Under the pieces are notes generated by a model. It searched no databases. It had not been told where the DNA came from and saw only the letters and a list, made by a program, of their open reading frames with translations. A DNA stretch of 64,000 nt from JBMNFI01 sp050949225 (lineage in GTDB: Bacteria > Bacillota > Dehalobacteriia > UBA4068): contig JBMNFI010000002.1 in assembly GCA_050949225.1 (NCBI GenBank), positions 372,001-436,000 on the forward strand, given 5' to 3'. Of this stretch, positions 8,295-17,262 are shown one piece after another. The first letter of the stretch is position 1, and every line of letters begins with the position of its first letter. The translations under genes were made by a program, and so were the position numbers.

Positions 8295-9467
8295 ATGCAA
8301 AAGATCAATATAGGTATAGTTTATGGTGGACGCAGCGTCGAGCACGAGGTTTCGATTATTTCGGCTTTGCAGGCAGCGCATGTCTTAGACAAACATAAAT
8401 ATCAGATAATACCTCTTTATATTACTAAACAGGGAGAGTGGTATACTGGTGAGGACTTACTGAAAATTGATAATTATCAGGATCTTACTACTTTACTGCC
8501 CAAATGCACCAAGGTTTATTTTTCTCCAAATTACCAGGAGGGTCTTGTCTTTGCTTTAGAGAGTAGTGGATTGTTCAAAAAGCCTTTAAGGGAAAGAATT
8601 GATGTGGTTTTACCGGTGATTCATGGTACACATGGTGAGGATGGTTGCCTGCAGGGGCTGCTGGAGCTGTCTGGTGTGCCTTATGTGGGTTCAGCTGTTT
8701 TGGGTTCTGCCTGCGGCATGGATAAAATTGTTATGAAGGCGCTTTTAAAAGAAAACAACTTGCCGACTCCTGATTATGACTGGTTTTATCTGCATCAATG
8801 GGAGCAAAAACAGGAGGAAATAATTACCGGATTGACAGAGCGGATTGGTTATCCGATGATAGTCAAGCCCTCTAATTTAGGTTCCTCAATTGGCGTTAGT
8901 TTAGTTGAAAACCAGGTTGAATTACTGGAAGCGATAGCTCTGGCGGGTAGTTTTACCAAGCGGATTTTAGTAGAAAAATGTATTCAGCCTTTGCGTGAGA
9001 TTAATTGTTCTGTGCTTGGTTCTCCTGAAAGGCAGGAGCTTTCCGTTTGTGAAGAGCCTTCAGTGGAAGGGTTGCTCGATTTTAAACAAAAGTATTTTTC
9101 AGGCGGTGGGAAAAGCAAAGGGATGGCCAGCGTGAAAAGACGAATACCTGCCGATATCAGTCAAGAGGTGGAAAATATCATCAAGGATTATGCCAGACGC
9201 ACCTTTGTTGCTTTGGACGAATATGGTGTTTGCCGTATTGATTTTTTGCTCAATGCCGATACTGAGGAGGTTTTTGTTAATGAAATTAACACCATTCCGG
9301 GTTCTCTTGCTTTTTATCTGTGGGAACCTATCGGCAAGAGTTATCGTCAACTGTTAGATGACTTGATTAGTTTGGCGCTTGATCGTGCCCGACAAAATAG
9401 TAAACTGATTTTTTCGTATGATTCAAACATTCTTGCTCAAGGTGGTTTTAAAGGTGGCAAAAAATAG
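8295..9467 (+). CDS. ddl: D-alanine--D-alanine ligase
   Basis: A 390-residue ATP-grasp ligase that joins two D-alanines for the peptidoglycan stem. Motifs: GGRSVEHEVS at 11-20 with Glu16 equivalent to Escherichia coli DdlB Glu15; IHGTHGEDG; the serine pair in NLGSSIGVS; the omega-loop DFKQKY, which keeps the Lys-Tyr pair equivalent to DdlB Lys215-Tyr216 expected of a D-Ala-D-Ala rather than D-Ala-D-Lac enzyme; and NEINTIPGS near the C-terminus. ATG 8295 was chosen because AAGGAGGAGA at 8281-8290 precedes it; an upstream in-frame ATG at 8268 lacks a ribosome site. It follows the MurF-like gene, a meaningful metabolic pairing. Confidence 0.93.
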   Translation: MQKINIGIVYGGRSVEHEVSIISALQAAHVLDKHKYQIIPLYITKQGEWYTGEDLLKIDNYQDLTTLLPKCTKVYFSPNYQEGLVFALESSGLFKKPLRERIDVVLPVIHGTHGEDGCLQGLLELSGVPYVGSAVLGSACGMDKIVMKALLKENNLPTPDYDWFYLHQWEQKQEEIITGLTERIGYPMIVKPSNLGSSIGVSLVENQVELLEAIALAGSFTKRILVEKCIQPLREINCSVLGSPERQELSVCEEPSVEGLLDFKQKYFSGGGKSKGMASVKRRIPADISQEVENIIKDYARRTFVALDEYGVCRIDFLLNADTEEVFVNEINTIPGSLAFYLWEPIGKSYRQLLDDLISLALDRARQNSKLIFSYDSNILAQGGFKGGKK

Positions 9468-9493
9468 TTTAAACGACGGATAAGGTGGTGAAG

Positions 9494-10588
9494 ATGATGA
9501 ATACTAAATATTTACTGGCTCTGCATAGCTTGCGCAACATGAATGCCGTTCGACTTAAAAACCTGATGGATTTTTATGAGCATGATGCGGAAAAGGCTTG
9601 GCATGATACCGCTAATTGGCATCAGGTGGAGGGTTTTTCCGTTAATTCGGTAGGCTTGATTGCTGCTTTTATGGATAAAGTAAAGATAGCCGACTTATAT
9701 GAGCACTATATTAATTCTTATGCAGGGATGATGGTTTTGACGGACGATAATTATCCGGCATTATTAAAAAGTATTTATGATCCTCCTTATCTTTTCTTTT
9801 ATTATGGAGCTTTACCCAGCCCTGCGGAAATTACTATTGCCATGATTGGTACTAGATCAGCTACGACTTATGGTAAGCAGGTGGCGCGAGTTTTGGCAAG
9901 AGATGTGGCGGCACAGGGCATTTGGGTCGTTAGTGGAATGGCTCGGGGATTAGATTCTATTTGTCACCGTGGTGCTTTAGAGGCCGGCGGAAAGACCATT
10001 GCGGTTTTAGGTTCCGGCTTAGATGTAATTTATCCGCCGGAAAATGATCAGCTGTACCGTCAAATTATTGAAAATGGAGCGGTGATTAGTGAGTGGCCCT
10101 TTGGTGCTGCGCCGGATAAAGGACATTTTCCGGTGCGTAACCGGATCATTAGCGGTCTGTCTAAAGGGGTGGTAGTTATTGAAGCCGGTACGAGAAGCGG
10201 CACTCTTTTGACCGTGGACAGGGCCATGGAACAAAACAGGGATGTTTTTACGGTACCCGGCCCCATTACCAGCGCTAAAAGTAAGGGTACTAATGCATTG
10301 CTGAGTCAAGGAGCTAAGCCCGTTGGTTGTGCCGAAGATATTTGGCGAGAATACTTGCCTGAGGCTAAGGCTGTGGCTTTTGCAACGCAAGAGGGTGAAA
10401 TTGATAATAATGATGATGAACGGGTGTTGCGGTTATTGTCAAATGAACCGATCCATTTTGATCAAGTGGCGGGAAAACTGGAAATAATGCCGCAAAAACT
10501 GGCAGCAATGATGACCATGCTGGAGATTAAAGGTTTAGTTAAGCAATTACCCGGCAAATATTACATAAAAGCTATTAATAGGATATAA
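9494..10588 (+). CDS. dprA: DNA processing protein DprA
   Basis: A 364-residue DprA/Smf protein. DprA binds incoming single-stranded DNA during natural transformation and loads RecA on it. The Rossmann-like core is clear: GTRSATTYG, VSGMARGLDS, GGKTIAVLGSGLDVIYPPEN, and EAGTRSGTLLT followed by GTNALLSQGA. The last 60 residues form a winged-helix DML1-like domain. ATG 9494 lies 5 bases after AAGGTGG; earlier in-frame GTG codons overlap that site. It lies immediately upstream of topA, a frequent arrangement in Bacillota. Confidence 0.95.
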   Translation: MMNTKYLLALHSLRNMNAVRLKNLMDFYEHDAEKAWHDTANWHQVEGFSVNSVGLIAAFMDKVKIADLYEHYINSYAGMMVLTDDNYPALLKSIYDPPYLFFYYGALPSPAEITIAMIGTRSATTYGKQVARVLARDVAAQGIWVVSGMARGLDSICHRGALEAGGKTIAVLGSGLDVIYPPENDQLYRQIIENGAVISEWPFGAAPDKGHFPVRNRIISGLSKGVVVIEAGTRSGTLLTVDRAMEQNRDVFTVPGPITSAKSKGTNALLSQGAKPVGCAEDIWREYLPEAKAVAFATQEGEIDNNDDERVLRLLSNEPIHFDQVAGKLEIMPQKLAAMMTMLEIKGLVKQLPGKYYIKAINRI

Positions 10589-10617
10589 ACTCTTTTTGTT
10601 AGGAAATGGAGGAACTC

Positions 10618-12798
10618 ATGAAAACGCTTGTGATTGTAGAATCACCAACAAAGGCCAAAACAATTGAGAAATTTCTGGGCCGTAATTATAAAGTAAAATC
10701 ATCGATGGGGCATGTGAGGGATTTACCTAAAAGCTCTTTAGGTGTTGATGTTGATAACGATTTCGCCCCCAAATATATTACTATTCGTGGTAAAGGCGAT
10801 GTGATTAAAGTTTTAAGGGATGAGGCGAAAAAAGCGGATCGTATTTTGTTGGCCAGTGACCCTGATCGAGAAGGGGAAGCCATCGCTTGGCATTTACAGC
10901 AATATTTTAAGATTACTGAGGACAATTGTCGTATCGAATTTAATGAAATCACAAGTGATGCCGTTAAAAAGGCGGTAAAGAATCCCCATCCTATTGATAT
11001 GGATCGAGTGGAAGCGCAGCAAGCCAGGCGGATTCTTGATCGCCTGGTAGGTTATAAAATTAGCCCTTTGTTATGGAAAAAGATCAAAAAGGGGCTTTCA
11101 GCCGGGCGGGTTCAATCTGTGACGGTGCGTTTAATTTGTGATCGTGAAGATGAAATACAGGCCTTTATCCCGGAGGAATACTGGTCACTTTTAGCTGACT
11201 TAGATACAGGCAAAGGGATCTTGCAGGCGCAATTAAATAGGATTGCCGGTAAAAAAGCAGACATTAAAAGTGAAGAAGAAATGAATAAACTGCTTGATTA
11301 CCTAAAGGATCAAGAGTACCAGGTGGAGTCCTTGCAGACTAAAGAGAAGTTGGAAAGACCGGCACCACCCTTTACAACCAGCAGTCTGCAGCAGGCAGCC
11401 TCCAGAAATACCGGTATGACTGCCAAAAAGATCATGCAAACAGCGCAGCAATTGTACGAGGGTATTAATATCGGTGGCACGGTGGTTGGTTTGATCACTT
11501 ATATGCGTACGGATTCTATGCGTATTTCTGAGGTGGCACAGCTGGCTGCCAAGGATTATATTACGGGTAATTTTGGTCAAGAATTTTACCCTCATAAGCC
11601 GAATATTTATAAAGGCAAAGGTAAAGTTCAAAATGCCCATGAGGCTATTCGTCCGACTTTTGTGGAACGGGCACCCGCCTCAGTTAAGCAGTATTTAACC
11701 TCGCAACAATATAAACTTTATAAACTGATTTGGGAACGTTTTGTAGCAAGCCAGATGACTCCGGCACGTTGGGATGTGACGACTATTAAGGTTAATGCCG
11801 GCAATTGCCTGTTTAGAGCCAGTGGGCGTAATTTACGTTTTGCCGGATTTAGACAAGTATATTTTGAAAAGCAATCGGAGCAAGAGGATGAGGGTGTTTT
11901 AGCGCCGGTGGAAGCAGAGCAAATACTCAAGCTTTTAAAATTGGATCCCAAGCAGCATTTTACACAGCCGCCACCACGTTATACCGAGGCCTCTTTAGTG
12001 AAAACTTTAGAAGAGTTGGGTATTGGTCGCCCCAGCACCTATGCGCCAACTGTGGATACTATTTTGGCGCGTGGTTATGTGGTGAAGGAGGAAAAACAAT
12101 TTTATCCGACGGAGCTGGGTCGTGTGGTCATTGATATGCTGAAAGAGTATTTTACTAATATTCTTGATGCGGATTTTACAGCCGATCTGGAGAATCAATT
12201 GGATATGGTGGAAGAGGGTAAGTTACGTTGGGATCAAGTGTTAAAAGACTTTTATCCGGAATTTGCCGAAGTTTTAGCCAAGGCGGAAAGTGAAATTGAA
12301 AAGATTACTATTGAGCCTGAAGTAAGTGATGAAATATGCGAAAAATGCGGTAAGCCGCTGGTTTATCGTATGGGCAGATATGGTAAGTTTTTAGCCTGCA
12401 GCGGTTTTCCGGAATGCCGTAATACTAAGCCAATTATTGTGCCAACTGATAAAATTTGTTTGGCTTGCGGGGGGCGGATCGTTCAGCGCAAAAGTCGTAC
12501 AGGACGGCTTTTTTATGGCTGCGAAAATTATCCTGAGTGTAAATATGTGGCTTGGGATTTGCCGATTGATAAGGCTTGTTCCTTTTGCGGCACACAGCTT
12601 AGCGAAAAAACCTATCGTGGCGGCAATAAGGCGATAGTTTGTCCTAATAAAGAGTGTTCAAGCAATCAAAAGGAGCCTAAAAAAACGGCTAAAAGGACCA
12701 CCTCTAAGAACACAAAGACTAAAAAGCCATCAACTAAGAAAACATCAACTAAGAAAACATCAACCAAAAAGCCTGTCAAAAAGACAGTAAAGGAGTAG
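10618..12798 (+). CDS. topA: DNA topoisomerase I
   Basis: A 726-residue type IA topoisomerase that relaxes negative supercoils. The TOPRIM domain opens with VIVESPTKAKTIEKFLG and includes SDPDREGEA; the catalytic tyrosine is Tyr295 in LITYMRTDS. Three C-terminal zinc-ribbon modules follow (CEKCG...CSGFPEC, CLACG...CENYPEC, CSFCG...CPNKEC), then a Lys/Thr/Ser-rich tail of about 40 residues. ATG 10618 is used because GGAGGA lies just before it; ATG 10606 overlaps that site. First of a topA-trmFO-xerC-hslV-hslU run with very short spacers. Confidence 0.97.
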   Translation: MKTLVIVESPTKAKTIEKFLGRNYKVKSSMGHVRDLPKSSLGVDVDNDFAPKYITIRGKGDVIKVLRDEAKKADRILLASDPDREGEAIAWHLQQYFKITEDNCRIEFNEITSDAVKKAVKNPHPIDMDRVEAQQARRILDRLVGYKISPLLWKKIKKGLSAGRVQSVTVRLICDREDEIQAFIPEEYWSLLADLDTGKGILQAQLNRIAGKKADIKSEEEMNKLLDYLKDQEYQVESLQTKEKLERPAPPFTTSSLQQAASRNTGMTAKKIMQTAQQLYEGINIGGTVVGLITYMRTDSMRISEVAQLAAKDYITGNFGQEFYPHKPNIYKGKGKVQNAHEAIRPTFVERAPASVKQYLTSQQYKLYKLIWERFVASQMTPARWDVTTIKVNAGNCLFRASGRNLRFAGFRQVYFEKQSEQEDEGVLAPVEAEQILKLLKLDPKQHFTQPPPRYTEASLVKTLEELGIGRPSTYAPTVDTILARGYVVKEEKQFYPTELGRVVIDMLKEYFTNILDADFTADLENQLDMVEEGKLRWDQVLKDFYPEFAEVLAKAESEIEKITIEPEVSDEICEKCGKPLVYRMGRYGKFLACSGFPECRNTKPIIVPTDKICLACGGRIVQRKSRTGRLFYGCENYPECKYVAWDLPIDKACSFCGTQLSEKTYRGGNKAIVCPNKECSSNQKEPKKTAKRTTSKNTKTKKPSTKKTSTKKTSTKKPVKKTVKE
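12731..12760 (+). repeat. topA: Tandem 15-bp repeat inside the topA tail
   Basis: CAACTAAGAAAACAT occurs twice in direct tandem (12731-12745 and 12746-12760) and a third, partial copy follows. It encodes part of the TKKTS repeats in the basic C-terminal tail, and could expand or contract by slippage without shifting the frame. Confidence 0.85.
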
Positions 12799-12802
12799 GA
12801 GT

Positions 12803-14098
12803 ATGCAAAAAATCAGCATTATCGGAGCTGGTTTAGCTGGTTCAGAGGCTGCCTGGCAAGCTGTTCAAAGAGGGGTAGCGGTTGATCTTTATGAGATGAG
12901 GCCTGCCAAGATGACGCCGGCACATCAAACTGCTGATTTTGCGGAATTGGTTTGCAGCAACTCTTTGCGTGCCGCTTCTCTAAATAATGCTGTGGGTTTA
13001 TTGAAAGAAGAAATGCGCCGCTTAAATTCTTTGATCATGCAAGCGGCTGATGCAACGCAGGTTCCCGCCGGCGGCGCTTTAGCCGTTGATCGGGAGTTAT
13101 TTGCAAATTATATTAGTCACAGACTGAAAAAACATTCTCTGGTTACTGTGCACGAGCTAGAGGTGAAAAAAATTCCTCCGGGTTTGACCATTATCGCAGC
13201 AGGGCCACTGGTTTCCGAGACTTTGAGTCGACAAATTGCCGAGTTTACCGGCCAAGATCAGTTGTTTTTTCATGATGCAATTGCGCCCGTGATAGCTAAA
13301 GAAAGTATTGATCTGGATAAGGCTTTTTTTGCTTCACGCTACGGCAAGGGTGAAACAAAGGGTGACTACATTAATTGTCCTTTTAATCGACAAGAATATG
13401 AACGATTTTATCATGAGCTGGTGCAGGCGGAGCTTTATCCATTACATGGTTTTGAAAAACCTCATGTTTTTGAGGGTTGTATGCCTATTGAAACGTTGGC
13501 AAAAAGGGGCTATGAGACGATGCGTTATGGCCCGATGAAGCCGGTTGGTTTACCCCAACCCGGTGGTGATTTAGCATATGCTGTGTTACAATTAAGACAA
13601 GATGATCAGGCCGCTACTATGTATAATATGGTAGGATTTCAAACTAGGCTCAAACAGGGGGAGCAAGAGCGGGTTTTTCGCCTGATTCCCGGTTTGGAAA
13701 GAGCAGAATTTTTGCGCTTTGGCAGGATGCATCTTAATACATATATTAATGCGCCACAGATTTTAAGGTCGGATTTAGTGTGTAAAAAACGCCCTGATCT
13801 GCTGTTTGCCGGACAAATTAGCGGGGTAGAGGGCTATGTGGAATCGGCGGCAAGCGGTTTACTTGCCGGTATTAATGCGGCACGCTTGGCATTGCATAAA
13901 GAGACGCTAATTTTGCCGCGAGAAACGGCTTTAGGAAGTTTATTAAACTATATCAGCAGTCCCCATAGTAATTTTCAGCCGATGAATATTACCTTTGGCT
14001 TACTACCGCCGCCGGCACAGAAAATTAGAAATAAAAGAGAAAAAAATGCGTCCATTGCGCAGAGAGCTTTAGCATTTTTAGCTGAGACTGAGTTCTAA
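12803..14098 (+). CDS. trmFO: Methylenetetrahydrofolate--tRNA-(uracil-5-)-methyltransferase
   Basis: A 431-residue flavoprotein that makes 5-methyluridine 54 in tRNA using methylenetetrahydrofolate and FADH2. The N-terminal dinucleotide fold IIGAGLAGSEAAW and the family segment YEMRP...HQTADFAELVCSNS are plain, and the length is typical. GidA is related but is about 200 residues longer, so it is excluded. The gene begins 4 bases after topA, with the ribosome site overlapping the end of topA, consistent with co-transcription. Confidence 0.96.
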   Translation: MQKISIIGAGLAGSEAAWQAVQRGVAVDLYEMRPAKMTPAHQTADFAELVCSNSLRAASLNNAVGLLKEEMRRLNSLIMQAADATQVPAGGALAVDRELFANYISHRLKKHSLVTVHELEVKKIPPGLTIIAAGPLVSETLSRQIAEFTGQDQLFFHDAIAPVIAKESIDLDKAFFASRYGKGETKGDYINCPFNRQEYERFYHELVQAELYPLHGFEKPHVFEGCMPIETLAKRGYETMRYGPMKPVGLPQPGGDLAYAVLQLRQDDQAATMYNMVGFQTRLKQGEQERVFRLIPGLERAEFLRFGRMHLNTYINAPQILRSDLVCKKRPDLLFAGQISGVEGYVESAASGLLAGINAARLALHKETLILPRETALGSLLNYISSPHSNFQPMNITFGLLPPPAQKIRNKREKNASIAQRALAFLAETEF

Positions 14099-14135
14099 AT
14101 GATGGATGTTTTGCATATGTAAGGGTGTGGTGAAA

Positions 14136-15026
14136 ATGCGGGAGTTAATAGATAAGTTTGTTATGTATTTGCAGGTAGGAAAGAATTACTCTGCCAATAC
14201 GGTGCGTGCTTATGAGGCGGACTTATTGGCCTTAGCTGACTTTATCGCTGAAGAGCAGTCAAAAGAGGAAGTTGATCTTTCTTCGATTGACAATTTAACT
14301 ATTCGTCATTATTTAGCGGACTTACGGCAGCAGGGTATTAGTAAGCGATCAATGGCACGCAAACTGTCCGCCATGCGTTCCTTTTATCGTTTTACCTTAC
14401 GTGAAAATTTGACAGAAAATGTGCCAATATTCACAGTAACAACACCAAAGTCTGATAAAATGTTACCTAAGTTTTTGTATTATTCAGAGGTGGAAGCTTT
14501 GATATCGGCACCGGATAATAGTTTACTGGGATTACGAGACTCAGCTCTTTTGGAGATTCTTTATGGTGCCGGCTTGCGCGTTAGTGAGCTGGTTTCTATA
14601 AATATTGGGGATATCGATCAAGCAGTTGGTTATGTGCGGGTGTTAGGTAAAGGTGCCAAAGAACGGATTGTTCCTGTTGGTATACCGGCGCTTAAGGCTG
14701 TTAAGGCTTATATGGCAGCGCGTCAAGGGAAGTATCCCTTAAAAAAAGGGCAGCCTTTATTCCTGAATAATAGAGGTAGCCGTCTTTCGGATCGCAGTGT
14801 CCGTAATATTATCAATAAATATATTCAAAAGGCGGCTCTTAAGCAGAAAATTAGTCCGCATACTTTACGTCATTCTTTTGCTACGCATCTTTTGGATAAT
14901 GGTGCTGATTTGCGTACGGTACAGGAATTTTTGGGACACTCTAACATTTCAACCACTCAAATTTATACCCATGTTACTAAAAGCAGAATTAAAGAGGTTT
15001 ACAATAAAACACATCCCAGGGCCTAA
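14136..15026 (+). CDS. xerC: Tyrosine recombinase XerC (CodV type)
   Basis: A 296-residue tyrosine recombinase. Residues 1-90 are the SAM-like DNA-binding domain; the catalytic set is Arg148, Lys172, His242, Arg245, His268 and nucleophile Tyr277, all present. Position between trmFO and hslV matches Bacillota XerC/CodV, which acts with XerD at dif to resolve chromosome dimers, rather than a phage integrase. ATG 14136 has AAGGGTG 8 bases upstream; an in-frame ATG at 14106 would add ten unlikely residues. Confidence 0.93.
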   Translation: MRELIDKFVMYLQVGKNYSANTVRAYEADLLALADFIAEEQSKEEVDLSSIDNLTIRHYLADLRQQGISKRSMARKLSAMRSFYRFTLRENLTENVPIFTVTTPKSDKMLPKFLYYSEVEALISAPDNSLLGLRDSALLEILYGAGLRVSELVSINIGDIDQAVGYVRVLGKGAKERIVPVGIPALKAVKAYMAARQGKYPLKKGQPLFLNNRGSRLSDRSVRNIINKYIQKAALKQKISPHTLRHSFATHLLDNGADLRTVQEFLGHSNISTTQIYTHVTKSRIKEVYNKTHPRA

Positions 15027-15051
15027 AGATTTATAGGGAGGAAGGAGATTT

Positions 15052-15597
15052 ATGTCTGAAAAAACAACTTTTCATGCAACGACAATTGTTTGTGTAAAAA
15101 AAGATGATCGGGTTGCTCTGGCAGGTGATGGTCAGGTAACTTTAGGTCAATCTACAGTAATGAAGCATGGCGCAAAAAAAATTCGCCGCTTATACCACAA
15201 CAAGGTTTTGGCGGGTTTTGCCGGCTCAGTGGCTGATGCTTTTACCTTATTTGAAAAATTTGAAGGACGCTTGGAGGAAAGCCATGGTAACCTGGAAAAG
15301 GCCGCTGTGGGTTTAGCTCGTGAATGGCGCACCGATAAATATTTGCGTCAGCTGGAGGCTTTGTTGATAGTGGCCTCTAAAGATAAAATGCTGATGATTT
15401 CCGGTAATGGTGAAGTGATTGAGCCGGACGATAATATCATGGCCATTGGTTCCGGAGGAATGTTTGCTTTGGCTGCTGCTAAGGCCTTAGTAAAACACGC
15501 CGATTTATCCGCCAAGGAAATGGCTTATGAGGCGATGAATATTGCGTCTGATATTTGTGTATATACCAATAAAAATATCAGCATAGAGGAACTATAA
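15052..15597 (+). CDS. hslV: ATP-dependent protease subunit HslV (ClpQ)
   Basis: A 181-residue proteasome-like peptidase. The segment TTIVCVKK starting at residue 10 gives the N-terminal threonine nucleophile after removal of a 9-residue propeptide; AGDGQVTLG and AGFAGSVADAF are family motifs. Bacillus ClpQ uses an N-terminal serine instead, so this enzyme is of the threonine type. It forms a double ring capped by HslU, encoded 20 bases downstream. The start has GGAGGAAGGAG upstream. Confidence 0.96.
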   Translation: MSEKTTFHATTIVCVKKDDRVALAGDGQVTLGQSTVMKHGAKKIRRLYHNKVLAGFAGSVADAFTLFEKFEGRLEESHGNLEKAAVGLAREWRTDKYLRQLEALLIVASKDKMLMISGNGEVIEPDDNIMAIGSGGMFALAAAKALVKHADLSAKEMAYEAMNIASDICVYTNKNISIEEL

Positions 15598-15617
15598 AAT
15601 GTTAAAAGGAGGAGCAT

Positions 15618-17036
15618 ATGAGCGAATTAACTCCCATGCAGATAGTATCCGAGTTAGACAAATATATTGTGGGACAACAGGATGCTAAAAAATGTGTGGC
15701 GGTAGTTTTGCGCAATCGCTATCGCCGACAGCTGCTTGAGGCAGATATCCGGGAAGAAATCTTGCCGAAAAACATTATCATGATTGGGCCTACGGGTGTT
15801 GGTAAAACAGAAATTGCCAGGCGTTTAGCCAAGCTGGTTGAGGCACCTTTTATTAAGGTTGAGGCCACCAAATTTACTGAAGTAGGTTATGTGGGTCGTG
15901 ATGTGGAATCAATGGTAAGGGATTTGGTGGAGACTGCTATCAGGATGGTGCGCAATGAAAAAATGGAAATTGTCAAGGAAAGGGCCGCCTCCGCTGCTGA
16001 GTTGCGTCTGGTCAATCTTTTGGCACCCTTACGTGGACGCAAATCCAGAAATGATGACAATAATCCCTTCAATATGTTTTTTGACAATAAACAAAATGAA
16101 GAGACCGTTTTAGAAAGCGATGAAGAGCGAGAAAAGGAACGTCAAAAGGATGAGGATGTTAAGCGCAAAAGAGTATGGCTGCGTGATCAACTCGCTAAAG
16201 GAGCTTTAGATAAAGAATTAGTAGAAATCGAGGTTGAAGAGGGTAATTCTTTGGCCTTGGGACCATTAGGCGATGGTATGGAGGAAATGGGCATCAATAT
16301 GCAGGGTATTTTAGGTGGAATTATGCCTAAAAAACGTAAAAAGCGTAAAGTTACTGTGGCAGAGGCCAGAAAAATCCTGACCCATGAAGAATCGGAAAAA
16401 CTGATTGATAATGATGAAGTAACTTCATTGGGCATTGAAAAAGCAGAACAATCAGGTATTATCTTTTTAGATGAAATTGATAAGATTGCCGGTAAAGATG
16501 GTGGCGGCAGCCCGGATGTTTCACGCGGCGGTGTCCAAAGGGATATTTTGCCGATTGTTGAAGGCAGCACTGTTATGACTAAACATGGTCCGGTTAAAAC
16601 TGATTATATGCTATTTATTGCTGCAGGTGCTTTTCATATATCTAAACCTTCAGATTTGATTCCGGAATTGCAGGGCCGTTTTCCTATTCGTGTAGAACTG
16701 GATAATTTGAAGATGGAAGATTTGCGGCGGATTTTACTGGAGCCGCAAAATTCTCTGATCATGCAATATCAGGAGATGTTGAAGGTGGATGGTGTTGATA
16801 TTACATTTACTGATGATGGTATTGACGCTATTGCCGAATTTGCTGACCGGGTTAACACCAATACGGAGAATATTGGGGCCAGACGACTGCATACTATTTT
16901 GGAAAAAGTACTGGAGGATTTGTTGTTTGAGGCACCGGAAAAGGCTCAGGGTGAGGTTGACATTAATCGCCAGTTTGTAGAAGATAAGCTTAAAGATATT
17001 ACTCAAAACGAAGATTTAAGCAGATTTATTTTGTAA
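15618..17036 (+). CDS. hslU: ATP-dependent protease ATPase subunit HslU (ClpY)
   Basis: A 472-residue AAA+ unfoldase. Walker A GPTGVGKTE lies near residues 56-64, a charged intermediate domain runs from about 110 to 240, Walker B is IIFLDEIDKIA, and the sensor/C-domain has GARRLHT. The protein ends LSRFIL, the tail type that docks into HslV. In many Bacillota codY follows here; in this window the gene is followed by a terminator instead. Confidence 0.97.
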   Translation: MSELTPMQIVSELDKYIVGQQDAKKCVAVVLRNRYRRQLLEADIREEILPKNIIMIGPTGVGKTEIARRLAKLVEAPFIKVEATKFTEVGYVGRDVESMVRDLVETAIRMVRNEKMEIVKERAASAAELRLVNLLAPLRGRKSRNDDNNPFNMFFDNKQNEETVLESDEEREKERQKDEDVKRKRVWLRDQLAKGALDKELVEIEVEEGNSLALGPLGDGMEEMGINMQGILGGIMPKKRKKRKVTVAEARKILTHEESEKLIDNDEVTSLGIEKAEQSGIIFLDEIDKIAGKDGGGSPDVSRGGVQRDILPIVEGSTVMTKHGPVKTDYMLFIAAGAFHISKPSDLIPELQGRFPIRVELDNLKMEDLRRILLEPQNSLIMQYQEMLKVDGVDITFTDDGIDAIAEFADRVNTNTENIGARRLHTILEKVLEDLLFEAPEKAQGEVDINRQFVEDKLKDITQNEDLSRFIL

Positions 17037-17048
17037 AAAACTCAATAA

Positions 17049-17083
17049 AAAAGAGTGGCCTTTTGACCACTCTTTTATTTTGC
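17049..17083 (+). terminator. Rho-independent terminator after hslU
   Basis: AAAAGAGTGG (17049-17058) pairs with CCACTCTTTT (17067-17076) around an 8-base loop and runs into TTTT-rich sequence. It closes the topA-hslU transcript 12 bases after the hslU stop. Confidence 0.9.
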
Positions 17084-17126
17084 TCATATACCGTTAGTGA
17101 TTTTGTGTTCAGAAAGGGCAAACCTA

Positions 17127-17155
17127 TTGCAATTGCTGGTTTATTGTGCTATACT
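17127..17155 (+). promoter_or_regulatory. Strong promoter for rpsB
   Basis: TTGCAA (17127-17132), 17-base spacer, TATACT (17150-17155). The predicted start near 17162 gives a leader of about 100 bases before rpsB. Confidence 0.8.
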
Positions 17156-17161
17156 TTTTTT

Positions 17162-17262
17162 TGATATAAACTACTCACGATGTGAATTAGTCGCTCTAGT
17201 GCCGTTTACGGTGAGCGTGCCTTTTGAAGCATCGGTGGTAAAACAAAAGGAGGATTTTTTTA
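17162..17262 (+). promoter_or_regulatory. Structured 5' leader of rpsB
   Basis: In the untranslated leader, CGCTC (17192-17196) pairs with GAGCG (17213-17217) around an inner CCG-TTTA-CGG hairpin, and CAC-GAT-GTG lies just upstream. Ribosomal protein S2 leaders are known autoregulatory sites in several bacteria. Whether this one binds S2 is inference. Confidence 0.4.

Noticed and set aside
8295..9467. D-Ala-D-Lac (vancomycin-resistance type) ligase
   Set aside because: The omega-loop Lys-Tyr pair typical of D-Ala-D-Ala ligases is retained and no vanH or vanX homologue lies alongside.
14136..15026. Phage or integron integrase
   Set aside because: It is a full-length Xer-type recombinase in the conserved trmFO-hslV position, and no attachment repeats or phage genes are nearby.
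16187..16570. Open frame antisense to hslU and similar long antisense frames (for example within rseP, dnaE and murG)
   Set aside because: They mirror strongly conserved genes on the other strand, lack ribosome sites and resemble no family.
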